64,000 bases of DNA, taken from contig NZ_SMKQ01000013.1 in assembly GCF_004348995.1 (NCBI RefSeq), forward strand, positions 20,081 to 84,080, in the 5' to 3' direction. The notes beneath the pieces were generated by a model that was not told where the DNA came from, did no database searches, and worked only from the letters and a program-made list of their open reading frames with translations. Shown here one piece after another: positions 8,450 through 16,873 of the stretch (its first letter is position 1; every line of letters begins with the position of its first letter). The position numbers were made by a program, and so were the translations under genes. The DNA comes from Nonomuraea terrae. Lineage in GTDB: Bacteria; Actinomycetota; Actinomycetes; Streptosporangiales; Streptosporangiaceae.

Positions 8450-9010
8450 ATGTCTTCACAACCTCATACTGTGCTGCCCTGGGTCGTTCGTCGGACCCGG
8501 CTGCCGCTGCTGTCGTTGCGATGCGTGGACTGCCGGTCGGAGTCGGCCACCACCGGCGAGGGCAGATTCCGCGTCAACGCCAACCGCAAGCTGCTGGACG
8601 TGTGGCTGCTGGTCCGCTGCGTGTCCTGCGATCGGACGAGCAAGCTCACCGTGCACGAGCGAACGCCGGTCAGCTCCTTCGATCCGGCCGAGCTCGACGG
8701 CTACCACGCCAACGATCCGGAGCTGGTGGCGTCCAGGTTGTTGGATCCGCTGCTCGCCCGGCGCAACCGCTTCACCCTGGACTGGAAGGGGGCCTGGCGG
8801 CTGGACACCCCGTCGGCATGGCTCGACGAGGCATGGCCGGTCCAGGTGGAGGTCGTTTTCGAGGATTCGGTGCCGCTGCGCCCGGAGCGGCTCGTCGCGC
8901 AGGGGCTCGGCCTCAGCAGGAACGAGGTGCTGCGCCGGATCAAGTGCGACATTCCGCTGCGCCGTCCGACGAGCTCCGGGTTCACCTTCACCGTGATGGC
9001 CGGGGACTAG
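8450..9010 (+). CDS. DUF1062 domain protein with two CxxC motifs
   Basis: A 186-residue protein matching the DUF1062 family from its first conserved motif (PWVVRRTRLPLL, residues 10-21) to the end. Two CxxC pairs, RCVDC near 24-28 and RCVSC near 56-60, should bind one zinc ion as a ribbon, and HERTPV and LDPLLARRNRF follow as in the family. The C-terminal part (LVAQGLGLSRNEVLRRI) resembles a helix-turn-helix. The biochemical role of DUF1062 is not known; a nucleic-acid-binding role is only suggested by the zinc ribbon. It is monocistronic. Confidence 0.88.
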   Translation: MSSQPHTVLPWVVRRTRLPLLSLRCVDCRSESATTGEGRFRVNANRKLLDVWLLVRCVSCDRTSKLTVHERTPVSSFDPAELDGYHANDPELVASRLLDPLLARRNRFTLDWKGAWRLDTPSAWLDEAWPVQVEVVFEDSVPLRPERLVAQGLGLSRNEVLRRIKCDIPLRRPTSSGFTFTVMAGD

Positions 9011-9065
9011 CGAGGACGTAGCCGCGGCGCGCGATCCCCTCAACCATCCGTGCGAAATACGCCCC

Positions 9066-9105
9066 GTCCAGCGGCGGCTCCGGTGGCATGGAGCCACCGC
9101 TGGAC
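9066..9105. terminator. 16-bp hairpin between convergent genes
   Basis: GTCCAGCGGCGGCTCC (9066-9081) pairs with GGAGCCACCGCTGGAC (9090-9105) with one mismatch and an 8-base loop. It lies between the ends of the DUF1062 gene and the MFS gene and can serve both directions. Confidence 0.65.
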
Positions 9106-9215
9106 CGGCCACGGTGTGCGCGGAGCGGGCCGCCATCACCGCCCTGATGGACGCATGCGTCGACCAACGTCTGTACGTAGTCGTCGAGGCAGCCTTCCGA
9201 TGGTCTGCCGGTCGC

Positions 9216-10643
9216 TCATGCGGTTGGACCTTCGGCTACGGGGCGATGAACCGTCCGGGGCAGCAGGGCCATCAGCCCCACCAGTGCGGCGGCGGCCGGG
9301 GCGTCCCAGAACAGCACGTCGGGAATCGCCGCGGCGGTCACTGCGGGGGTCGCGACGCGGTTCACGAGTTCGCGGGAGAGAAGCATGCCGAAGACGGCCA
9401 CGCCGAAGGAGAGACCCAGACCACGGACGGACACCACGGCGGAGGTCACCGCGGCCAGATCCGCCGGGGAAGCGGCGTTCTGCGCGATGACCACCAGGTT
9501 CTGCATCAGCAGTCCGAAGCCGACGCCCAGCACCGCGAGCTCCGCGGCGAGCACGACGTAGGGAGTGTCCGGGGTGAGCCGGCTCAGCAGCGTGAATGCC
9601 AGCACCACGATCGCCGATCCGGCGATGAGGTACGGCTTGAAGCGGCCGCTCTCGCCGATGCGGGCACCGGCGAGCGAGGAGACCGCCATGAACGTCAGGA
9701 CATAGGGGTTGAGCGCCAGGCCCGCCTGGGTGGCGCCCATGCCGTACGCGGCCTGCAGATAGGTGGGCAGGTAGACGATCGAGCCCCCGAGCAGCGCGCC
9801 CAGCAGCGCGGTGGCGGGCAGCGCCACCCGCAGGACGGGATCGGCGAAGAGCCGCAGCGGCAGCAGCGGGTTGGCCGCGCGGCGTTCCCACCACACGAAC
9901 AGCGCCACCGGCAACACCGCCGCCCCGACCAGCGCGAGGATCACGCCAGAGTTCCACGTGTACGTGCGCACGCCCCATTCGGCCACCAGCAGCAGGCTCA
10001 CCGTCGCGCCCGCGATCAGCACGGCCCCCGGCAGGTCGACCCTGCTGTCCTCGCCCGCCTTGGGCAGTCGCAGCGCGAACGTGGTGAGCGCCATGCCGAG
10101 CAGGCCGAGCGGCAGGTTGACGTAGAAGATCCAGCGCCAGCCCCAGGCGTCGGTGATGGCGCCACCGGCGAGCGGCCCGCCCACGCTGGCCAGGGCGAAG
10201 ACACCGCCGGTGAAGCCCTGTACCTTGCCGCGCAGCCGCTGCGGGTACAGCTCCGACAGCGCGATCGTGGGCAGTACGAACAGCGCCCCGGCGCCGACGC
10301 CCTGCAGGGTTCTGGCGGCGATCAGCTGGGGCGTCGTCTGGGCCGGGCCGCACAGGGCAGAGCCCGCGACGAAGACGGCGATGGCCGTGGTGAAGACCGT
10401 GCGACGGCCGAACCTGTCGCTGAGCCGGCCGTAGAGCGCCCCGATGGCGGTCGAGGCCAGCACGTAGGAGGTGACGATCCAGCCGATCGCGTTCATGTCG
10501 CCCAGGTCGGCGGCGATGTCCGGCAGGGCGATGGCGACCACGGTCTGGTCCAGGACCGACAGCAGCATGCCGATCAGCAGGCCGGCCGTGGCGAGCGGTA
10601 CGTTGCTCGCCCGTACCGGAGTCTCTGTGAGGTTCGTCGACAC
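9216..10643 (-). CDS. MFS drug:H+ exporter, DHA2 (EmrB/QacA) type
   Basis: A 475-residue, 14-helix transporter. Landmarks are the DHA2 helix-1 motif LDQTVVAIALPDI (30-42), loop motif A GRLSDRFGRR and the antiporter motif C in helix 5 (GGPLAGGAITD) followed by WRWIFYVNLPLG. Expected activity is proton-driven export of a lipophilic compound. It starts with GTG at 10643 behind a GAGG-containing site and lies 7 bp after a 21-codon reading frame. A MerR regulator diverges from the same 100-bp region, a classical arrangement for inducible efflux. Confidence 0.93.
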   Translation of the reverse strand: MSTNLTETPVRASNVPLATAGLLIGMLLSVLDQTVVAIALPDIAADLGDMNAIGWIVTSYVLASTAIGALYGRLSDRFGRRTVFTTAIAVFVAGSALCGPAQTTPQLIAARTLQGVGAGALFVLPTIALSELYPQRLRGKVQGFTGGVFALASVGGPLAGGAITDAWGWRWIFYVNLPLGLLGMALTTFALRLPKAGEDSRVDLPGAVLIAGATVSLLLVAEWGVRTYTWNSGVILALVGAAVLPVALFVWWERRAANPLLPLRLFADPVLRVALPATALLGALLGGSIVYLPTYLQAAYGMGATQAGLALNPYVLTFMAVSSLAGARIGESGRFKPYLIAGSAIVVLAFTLLSRLTPDTPYVVLAAELAVLGVGFGLLMQNLVVIAQNAASPADLAAVTSAVVSVRGLGLSFGVAVFGMLLSRELVNRVATPAVTAAAIPDVLFWDAPAAAALVGLMALLPRTVHRPVAEGPTA

Positions 10644-10650
10644 CGCGGCC

Positions 10651-10716
10651 TCAGCCCGCCGCCTGCGCGGTCAGGTCGGCGGCTGGGCCGCCGTCGACGA
10701 TGACGGCGTCGTACAT
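10651..10716 (-). pseudogene. 21-codon relic of an FAD-dependent (thioredoxin reductase-like) oxidoreductase
   Basis: Behind a strong ribosome site (GGAGG, 5 bases before ATG) lies a 21-codon frame encoding MYDAVIVDGGPA followed by ADLTAQAAG and TGA. The first 12 residues are the N-terminal dinucleotide-binding strand of thioredoxin reductase-like enzymes, which read MYD-x-VIVGGGPAG, with one G changed to D. The next residues look like the C-terminal end of such a protein rather than its continuation, so an in-frame deletion may have joined start to end. It sits first in the MFS operon; NAD(P)/FAD oxidoreductases beside MerR/MFS pairs are common. It may now act as a leader peptide for the MFS gene. 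Confidence 0.6.
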
Positions 10717-10741
10717 GTCTGCCTCCGTGAGCAGTGATCGC

Positions 10742-10772
10742 TTGACGTGGAGGCAAGTCTGCATGTTAATGT
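10742..10772 (+). promoter_or_regulatory. MerR-type promoter with 19-bp spacer
   Basis: TTGACG (10742-10747) and TAATGT (10767-10772) are separated by 19 bp, the elongated spacing that MerR-family activators correct by DNA distortion. The next ATG, at 10777, is so close that the merR transcript would be leaderless or nearly so. An imperfect palindrome TGTTAATGTCAACA (10764-10777 region) overlaps the -10 box, and TTGACA on the minus strand (10775-10770) could serve the divergent MFS operon. Confidence 0.5.
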
Positions 10773-10776
10773 CAAC

Positions 10777-11205
10777 ATGAAGTCAAGTGATTCGATGCGG
10801 ATCGGGGAACTCGCCGAGCGGTTCGGCCTGGCCCCGCACGTCCTGCGGCATTGGGAGGCCATGGGCCTGCTGGCCCCCGCCGCCAGGGTCAACGGCCGCC
10901 GCCGCTACACGCACGACCACCTCATCCGCGTGATGACCATCATTCGCGCCAAAGCGGCGGGGATGAGCCTGGAGCAGATCCGCGAGATCCTCACCAGCTC
11001 CGGCCAGGCCGAGCGGCGTACACTCCTCCAGCGGCACCACGCGGAACTGGAACGCAGACTTCAGGAGATATCGGCTTCGAAGGCGCTGATCGAACACCTC
11101 ATGCGATGCACGGCCGACGACTTCACCCAATGCCCCACCTACCGCCGCATAGCTGAGACCCCGACCGCACTCCAAGGCCTGCACGCGAGCGACTGCGTGA
11201 TCTGA
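10777..11205 (+). CDS. MerR family transcriptional regulator
   Basis: A 142-residue MerR protein. The winged HTH (MRIGELAERFGLAPHVLRHW, then GRRRYTHDHL) occupies the first 60 residues, followed by a dimerisation helix (QAERRTLLQRHHAELERRLQEI) and a C-terminal tail with two cysteines in MRCTADDFTQCPTYR, a conserved end of this subgroup. I place the start at ATG 10777; starting at 10747 would overlap the promoter. It diverges from the MFS operon and probably senses its substrate or a redox signal. Confidence 0.88.
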   Translation: MKSSDSMRIGELAERFGLAPHVLRHWEAMGLLAPAARVNGRRRYTHDHLIRVMTIIRAKAAGMSLEQIREILTSSGQAERRTLLQRHHAELERRLQEISASKALIEHLMRCTADDFTQCPTYRRIAETPTALQGLHASDCVI

Positions 11206-11707
11206 ACGGTGCCCTCATCGCCCTGCTGGAGAGATTCACGCTGGGGGAGTGGTGGCCAGTCCGGTCCGGTCGCGGGGTGTACGAGGGTGACGCCGGCCTT
11301 GGGGCCGGCCGCGCGGAGCCGCGGCGGACCGCGGCTGCGTTGGCGTGGCGGGTTCGTCGGTCTCGCCATGGTGGCGAGAGGGAGGGCAGCCAGTATCCGC
11401 GCGGAGCGTGTGCAGGGGCGTCGACGGCGGCGTCGTGGGTGAGAAGTTCTCCGACTGAGGCGCTCAAGTAAATCTACAATGTAAAGGGCGGGGCTGAATA
11501 CAGCCGTACCGCAACGGGCTTCGCCCGTACAACTTCAACAACAACACCAAGGATCGAAGGGCTCGGGAACGGTGGACGTTTTCCTGGTTCTCCTGGTGAC
11601 CGCACGAATGTGCGACGGGTCTGGGCGGGATCGGCTGAGTTCACCAGAACCGCCCGTCCGGGCAGCGGCCGGTCACCCCTCGCCCCAGTGCTGCAGGCCG
11701 AAAAGGC
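11206..11707. other. intergenic region, no gene recognised
   Basis: Frames here are short and lack motifs. It lies downstream of merR and beyond the terminator of the peptidase gene, so it is a run-off region between two transcription units. Confidence 0.4.
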
Positions 11708-11742
11708 CGTCCCGGCCGGTGGAACAACCACCGGCCGGGACG
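11708..11742 (-). terminator. intrinsic terminator of the X-prolyl peptidase gene
   Basis: CGTCCCGGCCGGTGG (11708-11722) pairs perfectly over 15 bp with 11728-11742 around a loop AACAA. Read on the minus strand the hairpin is followed by GCCTTTT, giving a U-rich tail. It lies 36 bp after the peptidase stop codon. Confidence 0.8.
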
Positions 11743-11777
11743 TTGGGGAAGGATCGGAGGCGATTCGGCAGGGCTGG

Positions 11778-13685
11778 TCAGAGACCGGCCCTGCGCGCGG
11801 CCTGTTGCCCGCCGACCAGCGGCAACTGGAAGTTGCTGATCTTGGTCGTCACGCTGATGTTCGCCCGGGTCTGGTCAGCGACGCTGGAGTAGCTGCGGTA
11901 GCTGCCGACCACGATCAGACCGAGCCGGTGGCCCGGCGCGAACACGTGGTCGACCGGCAGCAACGGCAGGTTGAAGTCGTACTTCTCACCCGGGACGAGC
12001 GGCTCAGGAGTGGTGAGCGAGTTCCGGTTGAGCGCGTCCATGACGCCCTTGCTGATTCGCTCCCGGTCGCTGGTCATGATGTTCTTCGCCGTCTGCTTGT
12101 AGCAGGCGTCGTCGCTCGGGCTGCTCTCGCCCCAGCAGTCCTCGGTGGTCAGCGTCCTGATGCCCTCGCCGGAGGTCTCCCAGCTGACCCTGGTCTGCGG
12201 GCCGTAGTCGACCAGGACGGCGCCGAAGTTGGTGTCGGTCTGGTCCGCCGAGGCGTTCAGCCGTACGACGGGGGTGCCGGAGACGTGCAGCGGCTCGGTG
12301 AGCGGTTCGGTGAGGAACACCAGCCGGTTCGGTCCGACGTTGGAGGTGTCGCTGACCATCTGGGTCTCGGTCTGGGTGGGGTTGTCCTGGAAGATGAGGT
12401 CGGCGGGGTGTCCCTTGGCGTGCTTCACCGACAGGCCGGTGGGGCCGCCGGCGACCTCGGCGGGCTGGAACCAGAGGTTGGTCTTCTTCGCGCCGGGGAC
12501 CGGCCAGTCGCGGTAGGACTCGAAGACGTCCGGTGCCCGTTCGATGTCGACCCGGGGCTCCTTCATGATCTTGTTGGGTACGCCCTGCAGCCAGTTGTCG
12601 AACCATCGGTGCAACGTGTCCACCCATGCCGTGCGGCGGAAGTCGAACGGGTCGACGTGCCCTTCCTGCGCGAGCAGCAGCTTGCGCGGCACGTTGTGCT
12701 TGGCGAGCTCGGTCCAGAACTGGCTGAAGTGGTCGGGCCGTACGTTGTCGTCGTTGAGGCCGTGCACCATGAAGACGCTGGCCCGCACGTTCGCGGCGTC
12801 CTTGACGTAGTTGCGCTCCGCCCAGAACTCCGAGTAGTCGCCGGTGGCGTCGCCGTCCGCCGCGCTGATCTCGGCCCGTACCGGAGCGCAGTGCTCGCGC
12901 CGGTCGGGGTCGGTCACGGTGTTCGCGAGGCTTGCCACGTAGTGGTTGCCACGGGTCACGACGCCGTTCTTGCGGGTGTAGTCGTAGTAGTTCGACGGGC
13001 CGGCGATGTCGACGATGGTGCTGAGGCCCTCGACCCCGGTCACCGCCGTCGCGAGCGCCAGGTTGCCGTCGTAGGACTTGCCGATCATTCCGGTCTTGCC
13101 GTTGTGTCAGCCGGGGGAGGCGACCACGTTGCCGTCGGCGTCCCGCGCGGTGCCCCTGCCGTTCAGCCAGTCGATGGCGACCTTGGCGGACAGGTTGTCC
13201 GGTGTGCCGTTGGTGGTCGGGCAGCCGGTGGAGTTGTTGGTGCCCACCATGTCCAGCAGGGCGACGGCGTATCCACGGGGCACGAAGTAGTTGTCGTAGA
13301 ACAGCGGCCACTTGTCGAGCAGGCCGTCGCCGTCGGTGTCCTGCTTGAGCTCGGATTCGTTGCCCCGGCCGAGCGTGGAGTAGTACGGGCTGGCGTCCAT
13401 GATGACCGGTGCTTTCAGGCCCTGTTCGGTGGCCCGTGGACGCATGATGTCCACCGAGATCTGGTCGTTGACCCCGTCATGGTCGCTGTCGAAGGGGGCG
13501 TCCACCCAGACGTGTTCGCGGATCGCGTCGGCGTAGCCGAACACCGGTTGCGTGACGCCGTTCTCCACCACGATGCCGGGCCGGCTGTCGGCGGCGGCGA
13601 ACGTGGTCTGGCCTTGTGATACGAGCAGTGACGCGGCGGCGATCAGGCCCATGCCGAGTGCCGTCCTGCGGCGTACCGGGCTCAT
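11778..13685 (-). pseudogene. secreted Xaa-Pro dipeptidyl-peptidase (S15) interrupted by a TGA codon
   Basis: The frame runs about 635 codons, the usual size of secreted actinomycete S15 peptidases. A signal peptide follows the ATG at 13685 (MSPVRRRTALGMGLIAAASLL, cut probably after AAA). The only lesion is TGA at 13107-13109, read as ASPG-stop-HNGKTGMIGKSYDG. Relatives have tryptophan at or near this position, so a single TGG to TGA change is likely. The catalytic serine (GKSYDG, codon about 13076-13074) lies after the stop; downstream features (FMVHGLNDDNV with the Asp region, EGHVDPFDFR with the His, and the jelly-roll C-domain) are intact and in the same frame. The terminated 192-residue product should be inactive. 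Confidence 0.85.
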
Positions 13686-13876
13686 GCGTGTTCCGCCGAT
13701 GACGCGACTAACAGGGATATCATGCGAGGAACCGTACAAATGACTGTTCTGCGGAGCACTGGTCGTTTGCCGGAAACGCGCGCCCTCGATTTCGACGGTT
13801 GACGAATCACGCAGCCGGGTGCCTGATCACCCGGACGGCGCACCACGCCGTGCAGTTGAAGGGTGCGATCTGGACA

Positions 13877-14548
13877 ATGCGACCTGACCAGCGTGAAGAC
13901 ACTGCGAACGCCGCCGCGCTGCGCGCCCGGCTCGGGCACGTCTACTGGATCGGTGGCGGGAGCGGCGCCGGCAAGTCGACCATCGCTCGTCGCATGGCGG
14001 CTCGGCACGGGTTGCGTCTCTACGCCACCGACGATGTGATGGCGGATCACGCCGGCCGGAGCACACCCGAGGAGTGTCCGTTCCTGAGCGAGTTCGCAGC
14101 GATGGACATGGACGAGCGATGGGTGAATCGATCTCCGGAAGTCATGCTGGAGACGTTCCACTGGTTTCGGGGTGAGGGCTTCGGTCTGATCGTCGACGAC
14201 CTCCTCCGCCTTCCGAGGGAACCCGGTGTGGTCGTCGAGGGGTTCCGGCTGTTGCCACGTCTCGTGAAGCCACTCCTCGCCATGCCTGGTCACGCCGTTT
14301 GGCTCCTGCCGTCGCCCGACTTCCGCCGGGCCGCCTTCGGCAGTCGAGGCTCGCTGTGGGAGATCGCCCGAAAGACCAGCGATCCAGCAAGGGCACTGCG
14401 CAACCTTCTCGTCCGCGATCAGCTGTTCACGGAACGTCTCCATGAGGAAGCGCAACGTCTCGAACTCGACGTCATCGAGGTCGACACCACGATGACGGAG
14501 GATGACCTGGCCGAGCGAGTGATGGCAGCGTTCGGACTCCGGGGCTGA
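13877..14548 (+). CDS. P-loop NTPase/kinase-like protein
   Basis: A 223-residue protein beginning, in my choice, at ATG 13877 (MRPDQRED). Near residue 23-34 it has WIGGGSGAGKST, a kinase-type Walker A motif, followed by RRMAARHGLRLYATDDVMADH in which the acidic DD could be a substrate/Mg site, as in small-molecule kinases of the AAA_33 (zeta-toxin/APS-kinase-like) group. VVVEGFRLLP is a Walker B-like strand, and a region rich in arginines (ARALRNLLVRDQ) may form the lid. Substrate unknown. It diverges from the peptidase and converges on an SDR. Confidence 0.75.
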   Translation: MRPDQREDTANAAALRARLGHVYWIGGGSGAGKSTIARRMAARHGLRLYATDDVMADHAGRSTPEECPFLSEFAAMDMDERWVNRSPEVMLETFHWFRGEGFGLIVDDLLRLPREPGVVVEGFRLLPRLVKPLLAMPGHAVWLLPSPDFRRAAFGSRGSLWEIARKTSDPARALRNLLVRDQLFTERLHEEAQRLELDVIEVDTTMTEDDLAERVMAAFGLRG

Positions 14549-14646
14549 GCTCGAGGAGGGTCTCGCACCTCAGCCGACCCGAGCCGCCTCGGCAACGTGG
14601 CCTTCGCCGCACCGAACTGCGACACCAGCGGGAACGTGACCGCCTG

Positions 14647-15399
14647 TCAGGCGCTGAAGCCGCCGTCGACGTTCAGCGTGGCACCGGTCACGAAGCCGGC
14701 CTCGGGGCCGGCGAGGAACGCGATGGCGGCGGCCATCTCCTCGGGCCGGCCGAACCGTCCCAGGGCGTTCATCGAGCGCTGCACATCGGCGAACGACCCG
14801 ACATCGGGGTTCATGTCGGTGCTGATCGAACTGGTCTGCACCGCGTTGACGGTGATGCCCCGCCGACCGAGGTCTCGCGCCCACGCACGGGTGTAGGCGG
14901 TGATGGCAGCCTTCGTCGCGGAATAGTCACCGAGGTTCGGGAAGACGGCACGGTCGGCAGCCGTGGAACTCAAGGAGACGATCCGGCCTCCCTCGCCCAT
15001 CACCTTGGCCGCGGCGCGCGTGACGGCCACGACTCCCGCGACGTTGACGGCGTACTGCCGGTCCATGGCCTCCAGGTCGGTTTCGGCCGCGTCGATGGGG
15101 CCGGTCACGAAGATTCCGGCGTTGTTGACGAGGATGTCGAGCCGGCCGAACGCCGCCATGACCTTGTCGACCAGGCTCGCCGCCTGTTGCGGGTCGGCCT
15201 GGTCCGAGGCGAAGGCCTCACCGCGGACGCCGTGCTGCTCGATCCTCGACACGACGCTCTTCGCCTGCTCGGCCGAGGACACGTACGTGATGGCGACATC
15301 CGCTCCGTCGTCGGCGAGCCGCAGGGCCGTGGCCGCTCCGATGCCACGCGAGCCGCCGGTGACCAGTGCCACCTTTCCCGCCAGGGGTTGATGAGACAT
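14647..15399 (-). CDS. SDR family oxidoreductase (FabG-like)
   Basis: A 250-residue classical SDR with TGGSRGIG at residues 15-22, NNAGIF, LSSTAAD for the catalytic serine and YSATK for the Tyr-Lys pair. Closely related actinomycete proteins are usually under TetR control. It lies downstream of the NADP-binding protein at 15491-16090 on the same strand (91 bp gap) and both are divergent from a TetR gene, so the three likely form a regulated redox module. Confidence 0.9.
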   Translation of the reverse strand: MSHQPLAGKVALVTGGSRGIGAATALRLADDGADVAITYVSSAEQAKSVVSRIEQHGVRGEAFASDQADPQQAASLVDKVMAAFGRLDILVNNAGIFVTGPIDAAETDLEAMDRQYAVNVAGVVAVTRAAAKVMGEGGRIVSLSSTAADRAVFPNLGDYSATKAAITAYTRAWARDLGRRGITVNAVQTSSISTDMNPDVGSFADVQRSMNALGRFGRPEEMAAAIAFLAGPEAGFVTGATLNVDGGFSA

Positions 15400-15490
15400 G
15401 ACGTTTGGTCCTTCTTTCCTCTAGGGGTTTTCGGCACGGGGTGGCCCGCCGGGCGGTCTCGCGAACGGACCGGGACGCCCGGCCCACAGG

Positions 15491-16090
15491 TCAGCCGACC
15501 TTCACCAGGTGGTGTGCGGGGAGCGGGCCACCGGGGAACTGGAGGAGACGGGATCCGACGGCGAGCGGACCGAGGTCCAGGCTGAAGAAGCCGAGGCGGT
15601 CGATCAGCGCTCGCACCGTCTGCCGCGCCTCAAGGTCGTCTCCCGACAGGAAGAGGACCCGGCGACCGCCGCGCGCGACGGGATCGGCGGTGAGCAGGTC
15701 GGGAGTCAGGTGGCTGAAGGCCTTCACGACACGCGCGCCGGGGACCATGTCCGCGAAGACCTCGCTCGACGTCCTGCCGTGCAGTTCGAACGGCTGGAAC
15801 AACGGTGCCTCGATGGAGTTGTTCGTGTCGATGACGATCCGGTCGTTCCAGTCGGGCAGGCCCGCCATGGCGCCCGGCAGTTGGGACCAGTTCACCGCGA
15901 CGAACACGAGGTCCTGCCCGGCTGCCTGTTCCCGGGTGCCCGTGTGGACGTGGGGTCCCAGACGCTTCGCGAGATCGGCGAGCGTGTCCGGCCCGCGGCT
16001 GTTGGAGATGGTGACGTCGATGCCGGCTCGGGACAGGATCTCGGCTATCGCCGAACCGATGGCGCCGGCGCCGATGATTCCGATGCTCAT
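15491..16090 (-). CDS. NAD(P)-binding protein of the F420-dependent NADP reductase/NpdG-like family
   Basis: A 199-residue protein with an N-terminal Rossmann motif SIGIIGAGAIGSAIAEIL (GxGxxG at 7-12), TISNSRGPDTL after strand 2, where SR contacts the 2'-phosphate of NADP, and FVAVNWSQLP. This layout matches NADPH-dependent F420 reductase and its relatives. F420 binding is not certain, since many homologues are annotated only as NAD(P)-binding. First gene after the shared divergent promoter with tetR. Confidence 0.85.
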   Translation of the reverse strand: MSIGIIGAGAIGSAIAEILSRAGIDVTISNSRGPDTLADLAKRLGPHVHTGTREQAAGQDLVFVAVNWSQLPGAMAGLPDWNDRIVIDTNNSIEAPLFQPFELHGRTSSEVFADMVPGARVVKAFSHLTPDLLTADPVARGGRRVLFLSGDDLEARQTVRALIDRLGFFSLDLGPLAVGSRLLQFPGGPLPAHHLVKVG

Positions 16091-16186
16091 ATGAGCGTGC
16101 TCCTCAGGTGGTTGACGCTGAATCGGCGAATCGCCAGACGTTTCCGCGGCTGCCGCCGCGCCGTCAGTGCGGGCCAGTAGGTGATC

Positions 16187-16261
16187 GAACGCTCTCCCAC
16201 CAGGATTTGAGAGCGTTCGTTCTCAAATGGGACAGTACAGGTTTGGGAGCGAGCGTTCAAA
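16187..16261. promoter_or_regulatory. tandem TetR operators in the divergent promoter
   Basis: A palindrome runs from TTTGAGA (16206-16212) to TCTCAAA (16221-16227), with 9 of 11 base pairs matched over 22 bp. A related site, TTTGGGAGCGAGCGTTCAAA, lies at 16242-16261. GAACGCTCTC (16187-16196) is the exact inverted copy of GAGAGCGTTC (16209-16218). The repeats fill the region between the divergent start codons and are the expected binding site of the TetR protein encoded at 16280. Confidence 0.7.
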
Positions 16262-16279
16262 TTGGGGTATCGTCGGGTC

Positions 16280-16873
16280 ATGGCCCGACCGCGAACCTTC
16301 GACGAGCAAGATGTCATCGACCGCGCCATGGAGCTGTTCTGGACGCGGGGCTATGAGACGACGTCGGTCACCGACCTGACGTCGGCGCTCGGCGTACATC
16401 CGGGCACGCTCTACCGCACCTTCGGCGACAAGCGCGCGCTCTTCCTGCGCGCACTCGCCCACTACCACGAGCGTCTGGCTGCCGGTCTCGCTCCCACGCT
16501 GCTGGAGGGAGGCCCGGTCCTGCCGCGGATCCGGGCCGTGCTGATCGGCTGGATCGACCTGGCCGTGCGGCAGGACCAGCCCCGCGGCTGCCTGATCGCC
16601 AACACCGCCGGCGAACTGCTCCCCGGAGACGAAGAGGTCGCCCGTAGCGTGCGCGGCGTCCTGTCCGCCGTGGAGGACGGCTTCCTGCAAGGACTGCGAG
16701 CCGCCGCCCGGCAGGGAGAGATCTCCCCGGAGCTCGACCTCCCCGCCGCCGCCGCCATGCTCACCATGCTCCTCGAAGGACTGCAGGTGGTCGTCAAGGC
16801 CGACTCCGACCCACGCCGGCTCGTCGCCGCCGTGGACACGGCCCTGCTCGCGCTTACGTCGGGACGCGGCTGA
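16280..16873 (+). CDS. TetR/AcrR family regulator
   Basis: A 197-residue TetR protein. The HTH is at about 25-45 (SVTDLTSALGVHPGTLYRTFGDK), typical of the group with a C-terminal domain containing RGCLIANTAGEL. I start at ATG 16280 (MARPRTFDEQD), the standard N-terminus of this group. The 3' end overlaps the convergent MerR/TioE gene by 20 bp. The operators upstream suggest control of itself and of the NADP-binding protein/SDR pair. Confidence 0.92.
   Translation: MARPRTFDEQDVIDRAMELFWTRGYETTSVTDLTSALGVHPGTLYRTFGDKRALFLRALAHYHERLAAGLAPTLLEGGPVLPRIRAVLIGWIDLAVRQDQPRGCLIANTAGELLPGDEEVARSVRGVLSAVEDGFLQGLRAAARQGEISPELDLPAAAAMLTMLLEGLQVVVKADSDPRRLVAAVDTALLALTSGRG

Noticed and set aside
9114..10703. 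A 529-codon frame antisense to the MFS gene
   Set aside because: It is rich in Gly, Arg, Gln and His with no family motif, as expected from the complement of a GC-rich coding frame. The MFS frame has all DHA2 motifs.
13107..13109. Selenocysteine at the TGA in the peptidase gene
   Set aside because: The codon aligns with tryptophan, not cysteine, and S15 peptidases have no selenocysteine members. I see no convincing SECIS-like hairpin directly after it.
11610..13619. A 669-codon frame antisense to the X-prolyl peptidase
   Set aside because: It runs over the peptidase and its terminator and has a repetitive Val/Gly/Arg composition. The peptidase homology explains the DNA.
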